Shown here piece by piece: positions 27,662 through 36,173 of a DNA stretch of 64,000 bases. The notes below the pieces were generated by a model. The model was not told the origin of the DNA. It made no database searches and saw only the letters and a program-made list of their open reading frames with translations. The DNA is taken from contig NZ_JACHJV010000001.1 in the NCBI RefSeq assembly GCF_014203855.1, forward strand, positions 5,332,001 to 5,396,000, read 5' to 3'. Within the stretch, counting starts at the first letter, position 1, and every line of letters begins with the position of its first letter. The position numbers and the translations under genes are program-made. This DNA is from Kitasatospora kifunensis. Its GTDB lineage: Bacteria > Actinomycetota > Actinomycetes > Streptomycetales > Streptomycetaceae.

Positions 27662-29041
27662 TTGAACATCACGATGAGTGCTCGGCTCCGACATCGCCTC
27701 CTGGTGGCCCCGGCACTGCTGGGGCTCGCCCTTGCCGCTGCCTGCTCCAACAGCTCCAGCGGCGGTGGCAACAGCGCGAGTTCGGTGCCGACCCTGCCGG
27801 CCGCCTGCGCCAAGTACCAGCCGTACGCCGGTCATGCCGGGACCAAGGTGACGATGTTCGCCTCGATCCTGAGCCCGGAGTCGGACTCCCTGGAGAAGTC
27901 CTGGGCCGAGTTCAGTTCTTGTACCGGGATCAAGATCTCTTACGAGGGCTCCAACGACTTCGAGTCGCAACTGCCGGTCCGGGTCAGCGGTGGCAACCTG
28001 CCGGATCTCGCGATCATCCCGCAGCCCGGCCTGCTCGCCCAGATGGTCAAGACCGGGAAGGTCGTCAAGCCGCCGGCCCAGACAGTGGCGAACGAGGACC
28101 AGTGGAGTCCGATCTGGAAGACCTACGGCTCGGTCAACGGCACCTTCTACGCCGCACCGATGAGCGCCAACATGAAGTCGCTGGTCTGGTACTCGCCCAA
28201 GGCGTTCCAGCAGGCGGGCTACGCCGTTCCGAAGACCTGGGCCGACCTGATGTCGCTCAGCGACAAGATCGCCAAGGCGGGCACCAACGGGAGCAAGCCG
28301 TGGTGCGGTGGCATCGGCTCCGGCACCGCGACCGGCTGGCCGGCCACCGACTGGCTGGAGGAGGTGGTGCTCGGCAGCCAGGGCGGTGACGTCTACGACC
28401 AGTGGGTGAGCCACAAGGTCAAGTTCAGCGACCCAGCGATCATCAACTCCATGCAGACGGTGGCGAACTGGATGCAGAACCCGGCCTGGGTCAACGGCGG
28501 GATCGGGGACGTGAAGTCGATCGCCACCACCACCTTCCAGGACGCGGGCGCGCCGATCCTCACCGGCAAGTGCTGGATGCTGCAACAGGCCTCGTTCTAC
28601 GAGGCGCAGTGGCCGCAGGGCACCAAGGTCGCCCCGGACGGTGACGTCTACGCCTTCGAGCTGCCGCCGACCACCGCCTCGATCCCCCGCCCGGTCGAGG
28701 GCGGTGGCGAGTTCGTGACGGCCTTCTCCAGTCGGCCCGAGGTGCAGGCGGTGCAGAACTACCTCTCCACGGCGGACTGGGCCACCAGCCGGGTCAAGGT
28801 CGCTCCCGGTTGGGTCTCGGCGAACCGGGGTGTGGACAAGAGCCTCTACACCGACCCGATCGACAAGCTGTCGGCCGACGCGCTGACCGACCCGACGGCC
28901 ACCTTCCGCTTCGACGCCTCGGACATGATGCCCGCGGCGGTCGGCTCGGGGAAGGAGTGGACGGCGTTCACGGCCTGGTTCGCGGAAGGCGAGCCGATCA
29001 AGCAGGTGGCCTCGGAGATCGACGCCGCCTGGCCGCAGTAG
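27662..29041 (+). CDS. extracellular sugar-binding lipoprotein of an ABC importer
   Basis: Solute-binding protein of the carbohydrate (CUT1-like) ABC class, anchored outside the membrane. The signal peptide ends in a lipobox at Cys28 (LALAAAC), followed by a Ser/Gly linker. The mature part (from about residue 50) has VTMFASILSPESDSLEKSW and the trailing ADALTDPTATFRFDASDMMP typical of type 1 binding proteins for sugars. The TTG start was chosen because AGGAG lies 6 bases before it; the ATG at 27674 is the alternative. Two permease genes follow 25 bases downstream. Sugar specificity cannot be read. Confidence 0.9.
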   Translation: MNITMSARLRHRLLVAPALLGLALAAACSNSSSGGGNSASSVPTLPAACAKYQPYAGHAGTKVTMFASILSPESDSLEKSWAEFSSCTGIKISYEGSNDFESQLPVRVSGGNLPDLAIIPQPGLLAQMVKTGKVVKPPAQTVANEDQWSPIWKTYGSVNGTFYAAPMSANMKSLVWYSPKAFQQAGYAVPKTWADLMSLSDKIAKAGTNGSKPWCGGIGSGTATGWPATDWLEEVVLGSQGGDVYDQWVSHKVKFSDPAIINSMQTVANWMQNPAWVNGGIGDVKSIATTTFQDAGAPILTGKCWMLQQASFYEAQWPQGTKVAPDGDVYAFELPPTTASIPRPVEGGGEFVTAFSSRPEVQAVQNYLSTADWATSRVKVAPGWVSANRGVDKSLYTDPIDKLSADALTDPTATFRFDASDMMPAAVGSGKEWTAFTAWFAEGEPIKQVASEIDAAWPQ

Positions 29042-29066
29042 ACGCCGTCGGAAGGACACCGCTCGC

Positions 29067-30074
29067 ATGCCCGTGACCAGTGTTCAACTCGCCGACTCGG
29101 CGTGGAACGACGCCCTGATCAAGCTGGGGAACAGCTTCGGAGCGATCGCCGGCTTCCTGGGCATCCTGTTGGTGATCTTCTTCGCGGCCGGGCGGGCGAC
29201 CGGGCGGCTCGGCCGCCCGTTGGCCATCACGGTCTTCCTGGGACCGGCGGTGCTGCTGCTCCTGGTGGGGCTGGTGGTGCCGCTGGTTCGGACGATCTAT
29301 CTGAGTTTCCGCAACGACGACAGCAGCAGGTTCCTCGGCGTCAAGAACTACAGCTGGGCGTTGACCGACCAGTCGATCCACCAAGTGCTGCTCAACACCC
29401 TGCTCTGGCTGATCATCGCCCCGCTGGCAGCCACCGGCCTCGGGCTGGTGCTGGCCCTGCTGGTGGACCGGATGCGCTGGCAGGCGCTCTACAAGTCGCT
29501 GATCTTCATGCCGATGGCGATCTCCCTGGTCGGCGCCAGCATCATCTGGAAGTTCGTCTATGACACGCGCGACTCCACGCAGCGGCAGACCGGCCTGCTC
29601 AGCCAGTTGGCGATCTGGCTCGGGTGGCACAATCCACCGAACTGGATCCTGTCCCATCCGCTGAACAACTTCCTCCTGATGGTGGTCATGGTCTGGGTGC
29701 AGACCGGCTTCGCCATGGTCGTCCTCTCGGCGGCGATCAAGGCGATCCCGGACGAGGTCACCGAGGCCGCCCGACTCGACGGCGCCAGCGGTCTACGGCT
29801 CTTCTGGTACGTCACGGTGCCGATGATCCGCACCACCCTGGTCGTCGTCCTGACCACCGTCATGATCGTCACGTTGAAGGCCTTCGACATCGTCCGCACC
29901 ATGACCGGGGGCAACTTCGGCACGCAGGTGCTGGCCAACGAGATGTACTCGCAGTCCTTCGTGCAGTTCAACGTCGGCCGAGGGAGCGCGCTCGCGGTGA
30001 TCCTCTTCCTCGCGGTGCTGCCCCTGGTCGGCTACAACATCGTCCAGCTGCGCAAGGAGCGGACCACCCGATGA
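29067..30074 (+). CDS. ABC sugar transporter permease (MalF-like)
   Basis: Inner-membrane permease of 335 residues with about seven to eight hydrophobic segments, the first near residues 23-45. The coupling loop that meets the ATPase is EAARLDGASGLRLFWYV, about 80 residues before the end. It pairs with the following permease, whose ATG overlaps the stop (ATGA). No ATP-binding protein gene is present; in streptomycetes a shared ATPase (MsiK) often serves such importers. Confidence 0.92.
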   Translation: MPVTSVQLADSAWNDALIKLGNSFGAIAGFLGILLVIFFAAGRATGRLGRPLAITVFLGPAVLLLLVGLVVPLVRTIYLSFRNDDSSRFLGVKNYSWALTDQSIHQVLLNTLLWLIIAPLAATGLGLVLALLVDRMRWQALYKSLIFMPMAISLVGASIIWKFVYDTRDSTQRQTGLLSQLAIWLGWHNPPNWILSHPLNNFLLMVVMVWVQTGFAMVVLSAAIKAIPDEVTEAARLDGASGLRLFWYVTVPMIRTTLVVVLTTVMIVTLKAFDIVRTMTGGNFGTQVLANEMYSQSFVQFNVGRGSALAVILFLAVLPLVGYNIVQLRKERTTR

Positions 30075-31027
30075 GCAGTCAGATATCCGACCAGCCTTCG
30101 GCTTCCGACACCGCCGCGCTGCCCGCCGTCAAGGCCGTCCGCAAATCGTTCAGCAGCCCGCTCGGTTCACTCTTCGTCATCGTCGTCACGGTCCTGTGGA
30201 CGATTCCCACGGTCGGGTTGCTGGCCACCTCGCTGCGTCCCAAGGAGGACGTCGCCGACAGCGGCTGGTGGACCGTCTTCGCCCATCCGAACCTGATCCT
30301 GTCCAACTACCACACCGTCCTGTTCGACGGCGGATTCGGTGTCAGCGGTGGCCTGATGCCCTACATGGTCAACTCACTGGCCATCAGCGTCCCGGCCACA
30401 CTCTTCCCCCTGGTGCTGGCCGCGATGGCGGCCTACGCGCTGGCCTGGGTGCGGTTCCGGGGGAGCGACACACTGTTCTTCCTGATCTTCGCGCTGCAGG
30501 TGGTGCCCCTGCAGATGGCGTTGATCCCGCTGCTCCAACTCTTCTCGGGCGGTGCCCACCTGGGCGGGATGACGATCATCCCGCAGTTCAACCTGAGCGG
30601 CACCTACGCCCCGGTCTGGCTGGCGCACACCATGTTCGCGCTGCCGTTGGCCACCTTCCTGCTGCACAACTTCATCTCCCAACTGCCCCGGGACCTGATG
30701 GAAGCCGCGGTGGTCGACGGGGCCTCGCACTTCAAGATCTTCCGGTCCATCGTGCTGCCGCTCTGCGCGCCCGCCCTGGCCTCCTTCGCGATCTTCCAGT
30801 TCCTCTGGGTCTGGAACGACCTCCTGGTGGCGCTGACCTTCGCCGGCGGAACCCCCGACGTGGCACCGATGACGGTCCGGCTGGCCCAGCTCGCCGGCTC
30901 CTTCGGCGGCCGCTGGGAGCTGCTGACGGCCGGGGCGTTCCTGTCGATCATCATTCCGCTGCTGGTGTTCTTCGGGCTGCAGCGGTACTTCGTCCGTGGG
31001 CTGCTGGCGGGGTCGGTCAAGGGCTGA
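30071..31027 (+). CDS. ABC sugar transporter permease (MalG-like)
   Basis: Second permease, 318 residues, with six predicted membrane segments starting at about residue 35. The coupling motif is EAAVVDGASHFKIFRSIVLP. The C-terminus (LQRYFVRGLLAGSVKG) is typical of MalG-type partners. The start inside the preceding stop codon shows translational coupling. Confidence 0.92.
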   Translation: MSSQISDQPSASDTAALPAVKAVRKSFSSPLGSLFVIVVTVLWTIPTVGLLATSLRPKEDVADSGWWTVFAHPNLILSNYHTVLFDGGFGVSGGLMPYMVNSLAISVPATLFPLVLAAMAAYALAWVRFRGSDTLFFLIFALQVVPLQMALIPLLQLFSGGAHLGGMTIIPQFNLSGTYAPVWLAHTMFALPLATFLLHNFISQLPRDLMEAAVVDGASHFKIFRSIVLPLCAPALASFAIFQFLWVWNDLLVALTFAGGTPDVAPMTVRLAQLAGSFGGRWELLTAGAFLSIIIPLLVFFGLQRYFVRGLLAGSVKG

Positions 31028-31097
31028 GCTCCCGGCGAGGCGAGGGCGATCCGGCTCCGGCCGGGCCGAGCCGCCGCTCGACCGCCGTAGGGTGGAG

Positions 31098-31122
31098 GGT
31101 GCGCGGCTCGGCCGCGCGCACC
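31098..31122 (+). terminator. possible terminator hairpin after the ABC operon
   Basis: GGTGCGCG (31098-31105) pairs with CGCGCACC (31115-31122), with further GC pairing inside the 9-base loop. No U-tract follows, so function as a terminator is uncertain. Confidence 0.4.
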
Positions 31123-31140
31123 GCCCGAGGTCAACGTCCC

Positions 31141-31188
31141 GCCGCCTTGACCGCTCGCCGCCTTGACCGCCCGCCGCCTTGACCGCCC
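31141..31188 (+). repeat. three tandem 16-bp repeats upstream of rnhB
   Basis: GCCGCCTTGACCGCYC repeats three times with an exact 16-base period (31141, 31157, 31173); the first copy has T and the others C at the variable base. Each copy carries TTGACC, which resembles a -35 hexamer, and the last ends 22 bases before the rnhB start. Confidence 0.8.
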
Positions 31189-31210
31189 GATGTGAAACGG
31201 ACCGCCCGCC

Positions 31211-31903
31211 ATGCCGTACCAGCCGCCGACCCACAGCGTGGAGCGTTCCCTGCGCCGGGCGGGAGCGAAGATCGTGGTCGGCCTGGACGAGGTGGGCCGA
31301 GGCGCCTGGGCCGGACCGGTCACGGTCGGCGCCGCGGTGACCGGTCTGCGGCGCCCGCCCGAGGGGCTGACCGACTCCAAGTTGCTGACCGTGCGCCGCC
31401 GCGAGCAGTTGGCCCCGGTGCTGGAGGGTTGGGTCACGGCGCACGCGTTGGGTCAGGCCTCCGCGCTGGAGTGTGACGAACTCGGCATGACCGCTGCGCT
31501 GCGGCTCGCCGCGGCCCGCGCCCTGGAGGCGCTCCCCGTGCGTCCGGACGCCGTGATCCTGGACGGCAAGCACGACTACCTCGGCGGCCCCTGGCAGGTG
31601 CGCACGGTGATCAAGGGCGACCAGAGCTGCGTCTGCGTCGCCGCCGCCTCGGTGCTCGCCAAGGTCCACCGGGACGCCCTGATGGCGGAGTTGGCGCCGC
31701 AGTTCCCGCAGTTCGGCTTCGAGGACAATGCCGGATACCCCTCGCCGGTGCACCGCGCGGCGCTGGCGGAGTTCGGTCCCACGGAACACCACCGGCTCTC
31801 CTGGTCCTATCTGGACGCGCTGCCGCAGTGGCGTCACCTCAAGCGCTCACGCCTCGTGGCGGACACAGCGGACGGCGACGAACAGCTCACTCTCGGTTTC
31901 TGA
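31211..31903 (+). CDS. rnhB: ribonuclease HII
   Basis: Cleaves RNA in RNA-DNA hybrids and single ribonucleotides in DNA. The 230-residue protein begins its domain with GLDEVGRGAWAGP (catalytic Asp26-Glu27), followed by DGKHDYL and the SVLAKVHRD segment; the family catalytic set appears complete. The ATG start matches the family N-terminus. It stands alone on the plus strand after the ABC operon. Confidence 0.95.
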   Translation: MPYQPPTHSVERSLRRAGAKIVVGLDEVGRGAWAGPVTVGAAVTGLRRPPEGLTDSKLLTVRRREQLAPVLEGWVTAHALGQASALECDELGMTAALRLAAARALEALPVRPDAVILDGKHDYLGGPWQVRTVIKGDQSCVCVAAASVLAKVHRDALMAELAPQFPQFGFEDNAGYPSPVHRAALAEFGPTEHHRLSWSYLDALPQWRHLKRSRLVADTADGDEQLTLGF

Positions 31904-32017
31904 CGGATCATCAGGATCGTTCGGTGGCGGCACGTTCCGCTGATCGGGTCGACGGTACGGTGCCCAACTGGTGGGGCGCCCGTGCGCATCCGACCGGCAT
32001 TTGATAGATATCCGGGT

Positions 32018-32725
32018 ATGCCTGTCTTCCCCGAGGAGCCGGAGATTCACGAGAGCATCCCGGGCCCCGGCGTTCCCTTCCCCCGCGAGTCGGACGCACA
32101 AGCCCCCAGCACGCCTGCCGTCGGCAGCGCGTCCCCTGTCAGCCCCACTGTCGCCCGCCCCACGGCCCAAGCACCTGCCGCGGGGAGCGTCGCGGCTCGG
32201 CCGAGCCCGCCTGGTGCGGCGCTTCCCGGCCCGCGGCCCGGTCCGCCCCGTCCGGCGGCCCCGCGGCCCGCGCCGCCCCGCCCCGCGCGGCTTCCCAAGC
32301 CCGGTCCGCGGCCTGCCCCGGTCGGCCCGGCCGTCCAGCTGGTTCCGGTGGCCGTCGGTGCGGCGCTGGAACGGGCCGACGAGACCGTCGACCAACTGCT
32401 GGAGTCGGGGCGCAACCCCGGTGACGTCCTGGTCCTGACCTCGGGCGGCCCGCACCCCTGGCAGCAACACGAGATGTCCTTCGGTGAGGACCGCTACTGG
32501 GCCCAGCTCACCGAGGGCGGCGACGTCTTCTACGCGGACCTCGCGCTGACCCGGCCGACCCGACGCGAGGTGGTGGTGCTCGTCCTGGAGGCGACCGAGC
32601 CCGGCCGCGCGGCGCTGGCGGTGGAGAAGGCGCGCACTCACGCGGTGTCGCTGCTGGTGGTCTGCGGCGCGACCGCGCAGCTGACCGAAGGATCCGTAGC
32701 CGGAGGCCAGCCGGTACCGGCCTGA
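32018..32725 (+). CDS. protein of unknown function, Pro/Ala-rich N-terminal half
   Basis: Not recognised. The 235-residue product has an acidic start (MPVFPEEPEIHES), about 85 residues of Pro/Ala/Arg low complexity, then a compact C-terminal domain (about 105-230) with VDQLLESGRNPGDVLVLTSGG, a WQQHEMSFGEDRYW segment and a helix-rich end. No signal peptide or membrane segment. The start chosen is the ATG at 32018; an AT-rich TAGATA stretch lies only 8 bases before it and there is no ribosome site, so a leaderless transcript is possible. A GTG at 31982 is the alternative. Confidence 0.65.
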   Translation: MPVFPEEPEIHESIPGPGVPFPRESDAQAPSTPAVGSASPVSPTVARPTAQAPAAGSVAARPSPPGAALPGPRPGPPRPAAPRPAPPRPARLPKPGPRPAPVGPAVQLVPVAVGAALERADETVDQLLESGRNPGDVLVLTSGGPHPWQQHEMSFGEDRYWAQLTEGGDVFYADLALTRPTRREVVVLVLEATEPGRAALAVEKARTHAVSLLVVCGATAQLTEGSVAGGQPVPA

Positions 32726-32889
32726 GCCCTTGCCCCTTGGCAGCCTTGCTTCCTGACGGTCCGACAGCCGCGGCGCGACACCGTGTGAGCGCCGCGGCCC
32801 GGCCGGCGGGGTTCGCTAGGGGATGCCCGGCGTCGCGCGCGGCGGGGTTTGACGACAGGCCCTAGGAGGGCCCCTGCCGGCGGACCTGG

Positions 32890-33540
32890 TTAGCGCGCGA
32901 TGTGCCGGACCGACCCCGGGGCCGCCGCCTGGCCGCTGGGCCAGGGGTGGGCGGACCTGGCGTACTCCACCGCCGGGCGCACGCTCGCAGCCGCCCGGCT
33001 CGGCAGCTCGGAGACGGTGTGCACCGGTCGCTGGGACCAGGAGCCCGCATGCGGGGTGCGTCCGGCGCGGCCGTCACCGAGCACCTGCCAACCGGCCGGG
33101 GTCAGCGTGAGGTAGGCGCCGCAGCGCAGACCGTGCAGCGAGGCGGCGTCGCGCAGCGCCCACATCCAGGCGCCGTCCTGCTCGGTCCAGCCGGAGATTC
33201 CATCGCGGCAGCGCAGGAGCACGGCTGTCCGGCGCGGGGTCGCGAGCCGTAGGTCGTGCGGAATCACTCGCCGCAGCTGGGTGAGCAGGGCGTTGCGATG
33301 GAGCCAGCCGTCGGTGACGTGCGGCCGGGGAGTGAGCGAGGCGGAGGCGACCACCCGGTGGTCGATGTCCAACACCGCGATCACGCCGGTCCCCGGTTGC
33401 GGCAGATGCAGCTGGTGAAGTCCGATCACCAGGTCGCGCGGGTCGCGCAGCAGCGGCACCTCTCTGCTCGACCAGCTCTCCAGGTCCAGACACCGACCCG
33501 TGGCGGAGGGAAGCTGACCTCGGTCGACCCCGTGGATCAT
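32890..33540 (-). CDS. protein of unknown function
   Basis: Not recognised; 216 residues, no signal peptide or membrane segment. It has a folded-looking N-terminal part (VIAVLDIDHRVVASASLTPRP, LLTQLRRVIPHDLRLATPRRTAVLLRCRDG) and ends in a polar, Ala/Arg-rich tail. The chosen ATG is the second of two closely spaced ones: GGAAGG stands 6 bases before it but directly against the first at 33546. The gene follows recQ on the same strand after 234 bases. Good codon bias supports coding. Confidence 0.6.
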   Translation of the reverse strand: MIHGVDRGQLPSATGRCLDLESWSSREVPLLRDPRDLVIGLHQLHLPQPGTGVIAVLDIDHRVVASASLTPRPHVTDGWLHRNALLTQLRRVIPHDLRLATPRRTAVLLRCRDGISGWTEQDGAWMWALRDAASLHGLRCGAYLTLTPAGWQVLGDGRAGRTPHAGSWSQRPVHTVSELPSRAAASVRPAVEYARSAHPWPSGQAAAPGSVRHIAR

Positions 33541-33774
33541 CGTCATCCTTCCCCGGCCCGTGATTGCGCAGGCACGTGTGTACGCCGAATTCCGGTCCGA
33601 GGACCAGCAACGGGGTACGCGGCAATTCTCACGTCAGATGGCCGGAGCGGCAACGATGAGCTGGTGGATACCGCCCGAAAGCCGGGGATCTGCCGGATAT
33701 ATTCCCCGGATGGCCCAAGCTCCGCCCGTTACTGCGGCATCAGTGGGGCACAGCTGCCCTGGGCGGACGTCTCC

Positions 33775-35991
33775 TCAGCCCTGAACCGCCAGCACCAGCG
33801 GCAACACGGCCCGTGCACCGGCCCGGCGCAGCAGCCGCGCTGCCACGGTGACCGTCCAGCCGCTGTCGACCAGATCGTCCACCAGCAGCACCGGCCCCGG
33901 GGTGGCGGCCAACGCATTCGTCAGCTCGGCGGGCAGCACCAGGGCGCCGGCGAGGGAGTTCAGCCGCTGGGCGCTGTTGCTGCGCGCGCCGTAGGGAGGG
34001 CGCCCGTCCGCGTACTCGATCCGGCCCAGCAACGGGAGCCGGCCGATCTCCGCGATCCGCGCCCCCAAGGTGCTCACCAGCTCCGGACGCGAGGCGGAGG
34101 CCATCGTCACCACACCCACCGGGCGGTCGGTCTCCGGTGCGCTCCCGGCCCAACCGCCAGGGCCGCGTGCCCAGTCGGCCAGGACGGTGACCAGTGCGTC
34201 CAGCACGTCCTTGGGCACGGCGCAGTCCGGTGCGCCCTCGGCGAGCAGCGTCCGCAACCGGCCACCCCAGCCGATGTCGGAGAGTCGACCGAGCGCGCGG
34301 CCGACCAGGGCCTGCTCCTCGGCCGGGATCCGCCCCTTGAGCGGTACGCCGAGCGCCTCCATGCCGGTGGGCCAGAGCCGCCGCGGCTCGAAGCTGACCC
34401 CGGGCCGTCCCAGCGCGGCCCGGGCGGCTTCGAGAGCCTGAGCCGAGACGGACTCGCTGTGCCGGGGGCCGGCGCAGACATCGCAGCGCCCGCAGGGAAC
34501 GGCCTGCTCGTCGTCCAGCTGGCGGCGCAGGAACTCCATCCGGCAGCGCCCGCCGCCCGCGTACTCCCGCATGGCCTGCTGCTCGTCCGTCCGGGCCCGG
34601 GCGACCTTGGCGTAACGCTCGCTGTCGTAGGCCCACGGCTCTCCGGTGGCCAGCCAGCCGCCGCGCACCCGCTGGACCGCGCCGTCGACGTCCAGGACCT
34701 TGAGCATGGTCTCCAGGCGGGCGCGGCGCAGATCGACGCGCGTCTCCAGTGCGGCCGTGGAGAGCGGCCGACCGGCCTCGGCCAGTGCGTCGAGGGTGCG
34801 CCGGACCTGGTCCTCGGCGGGGAAACCGAGCGAGGCGAAGTACCGCCAGATCGCCTCGTCCTCGCGCCCGGGCAGCAGCAGCACCTCGGCGCGATCCACG
34901 CCACGGCCGGCTCGGCCGACCTGCTGGTAGTAGGCGATCGGCGAGCCCGGCGAGCCCAGGTGCACCACGAAGCCGAGGTCGGGCTTGTCGAAGCCCATGC
35001 CCAGTGCCGAGGTGGCCACCAGGGCCTTGACCCGGTTGGCCAGCAGATCGGCCTCGGCCGTGCGCCGCTCGGCGTCCTCGGTGCGGCCGGAGTAGGAGGC
35101 CACGGCGAAACCGCGGCCGCGCAGGAAGTCGGTCACCTCCTCGGCGGCGGCCACCGTCAGGGTGTAGACGATGCCGGAGCCGGGCAGCTCGTCCAGGTGG
35201 TCGGCGAGCCAGCCCAGGCGGTGTGCCGGGTCGGGCAGCGAGAGCACGGCCAGGCTCAGGCTCTCCCGGTCGAGCGGGCCGCGCAGCACCAGCGCGCGGC
35301 CGTCGGAGCCGGTGGTGCCCAACTGCTCGGCGACGTCCTCGGTGACCCGCGCGTTGGCGGTGGCGGTCGTCGCCAGCACCGGGACGCCGGGGGAGAGGTC
35401 GGCGAGCATGGTGCGCAGCCGGCGGTAGTCGGGGCGGAAGTCATGGCCCCAGTCGGAGATGCAGTGCGCCTCGTCGACCACCAGCAGGCCGGTGGAGGCC
35501 GCGAGCTTGGGCAGGACCTGGTCCCGGAAGTCGGGGTTGTTCAGCCGTTCGGGGCTGACCAGCAGGATGTCCACCGTGCCGGCCGCGACCTCGGCCTGGA
35601 TCTCCTCCCACTCCTGCGGATTGGCGGAGTTGATCGTGCGGGCCCGGATCCCGGCCCGGGCCGCCGAGTCGACCTGGTTGCGCATCAGTGCGAGCAGCGG
35701 GGAGACGATCACCGTCGGGCCCGCGCCGCTGGAGCGCAGCAGGGCGGTGGCGATGAAGTAGACGGCCGACTTGCCCCAGCCGGTGCGCTGGACCACCAGG
35801 GCGCGGCGGTGGTCGACCACCAGGGCCTCGATGGCCAGCCACTGGTCCTCGCGCAGTCGGGCGTCCGGCCCCGCGAGCTCGCGCAGCACGGCCTCGGCGC
35901 GGTCGCGGACGGCCGCGCGATCGCTGCCGACCGGGGTGGCGGCGTCGCGGTCAAGACTGTGCTGGCTTGGGGTGGGCACGGGCTGGTCCAT
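33775..35991 (-). CDS. recQ: RecQ-type DNA helicase fused to a phosphoribosyltransferase-like domain
   Basis: ATP-dependent 3'-5' helicase of repair and recombination. The 738-residue protein has RTGWGKSAVYF (Walker A), SPLLALMRNQ, VVDEAHCISDWGHDFRPDY and QQVGRAGRG, then a zinc-binding region (CRMEFLRRQ, CGRCDVC). The C-terminal 200 residues resemble a phosphoribosyltransferase: LLGRIEYADGRPP and the PRPP-loop-like VLLVDDLVDSGWT. A RecQ-PRT fusion also occurs in other actinobacteria. ATG at 35991 with AGGGG upstream is preferred over one 31 codons earlier. The start abuts a gap containing DnaA-box-like sites. Confidence 0.92.
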   Translation of the reverse strand: MDQPVPTPSQHSLDRDAATPVGSDRAAVRDRAEAVLRELAGPDARLREDQWLAIEALVVDHRRALVVQRTGWGKSAVYFIATALLRSSGAGPTVIVSPLLALMRNQVDSAARAGIRARTINSANPQEWEEIQAEVAAGTVDILLVSPERLNNPDFRDQVLPKLAASTGLLVVDEAHCISDWGHDFRPDYRRLRTMLADLSPGVPVLATTATANARVTEDVAEQLGTTGSDGRALVLRGPLDRESLSLAVLSLPDPAHRLGWLADHLDELPGSGIVYTLTVAAAEEVTDFLRGRGFAVASYSGRTEDAERRTAEADLLANRVKALVATSALGMGFDKPDLGFVVHLGSPGSPIAYYQQVGRAGRGVDRAEVLLLPGREDEAIWRYFASLGFPAEDQVRRTLDALAEAGRPLSTAALETRVDLRRARLETMLKVLDVDGAVQRVRGGWLATGEPWAYDSERYAKVARARTDEQQAMREYAGGGRCRMEFLRRQLDDEQAVPCGRCDVCAGPRHSESVSAQALEAARAALGRPGVSFEPRRLWPTGMEALGVPLKGRIPAEEQALVGRALGRLSDIGWGGRLRTLLAEGAPDCAVPKDVLDALVTVLADWARGPGGWAGSAPETDRPVGVVTMASASRPELVSTLGARIAEIGRLPLLGRIEYADGRPPYGARSNSAQRLNSLAGALVLPAELTNALAATPGPVLLVDDLVDSGWTVTVAARLLRRAGARAVLPLVLAVQG

Positions 35992-36043
35992 GGCCCCTAT
36001 GTAACCCTGCCGGGCAGACGAGAGGCTAACCGGCGGCTCGCGC

Positions 36044-36123
36044 TGTGGACAACTCTGCTGTGACACCGTCCAGTTCACTCGCATGGGCGCATCCGGTTCT
36101 CCACAGGGCCGGGGTTGTCCACA
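36044..36123. promoter_or_regulatory. cluster of three DnaA-box-like sites
   Basis: TGTGGACAA (36044-36052) is the exact complement of the preferred streptomycete DnaA box TTGTCCACA; a second exact copy lies at 36115-36123 and a one-mismatch copy, TTCTCCACA, at 36097-36105. All fall in the 182-base gap between divergent recQ and the DUF4192 gene. Regulation of either promoter by DnaA, or DnaA titration, is inferred. Confidence 0.6.
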
Positions 36124-36173
36124 GCCGCGGAGAGATTTCCCCGGGAGGTGTCCGTGGGCCGCACGCTTCCCCC

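Noticed and set aside
36044..36123. DnaA-box cluster as the chromosomal origin.
   Set aside because: No dnaA, dnaN or gyrB lies nearby, and only three boxes are present, far fewer than in a streptomycete oriC.
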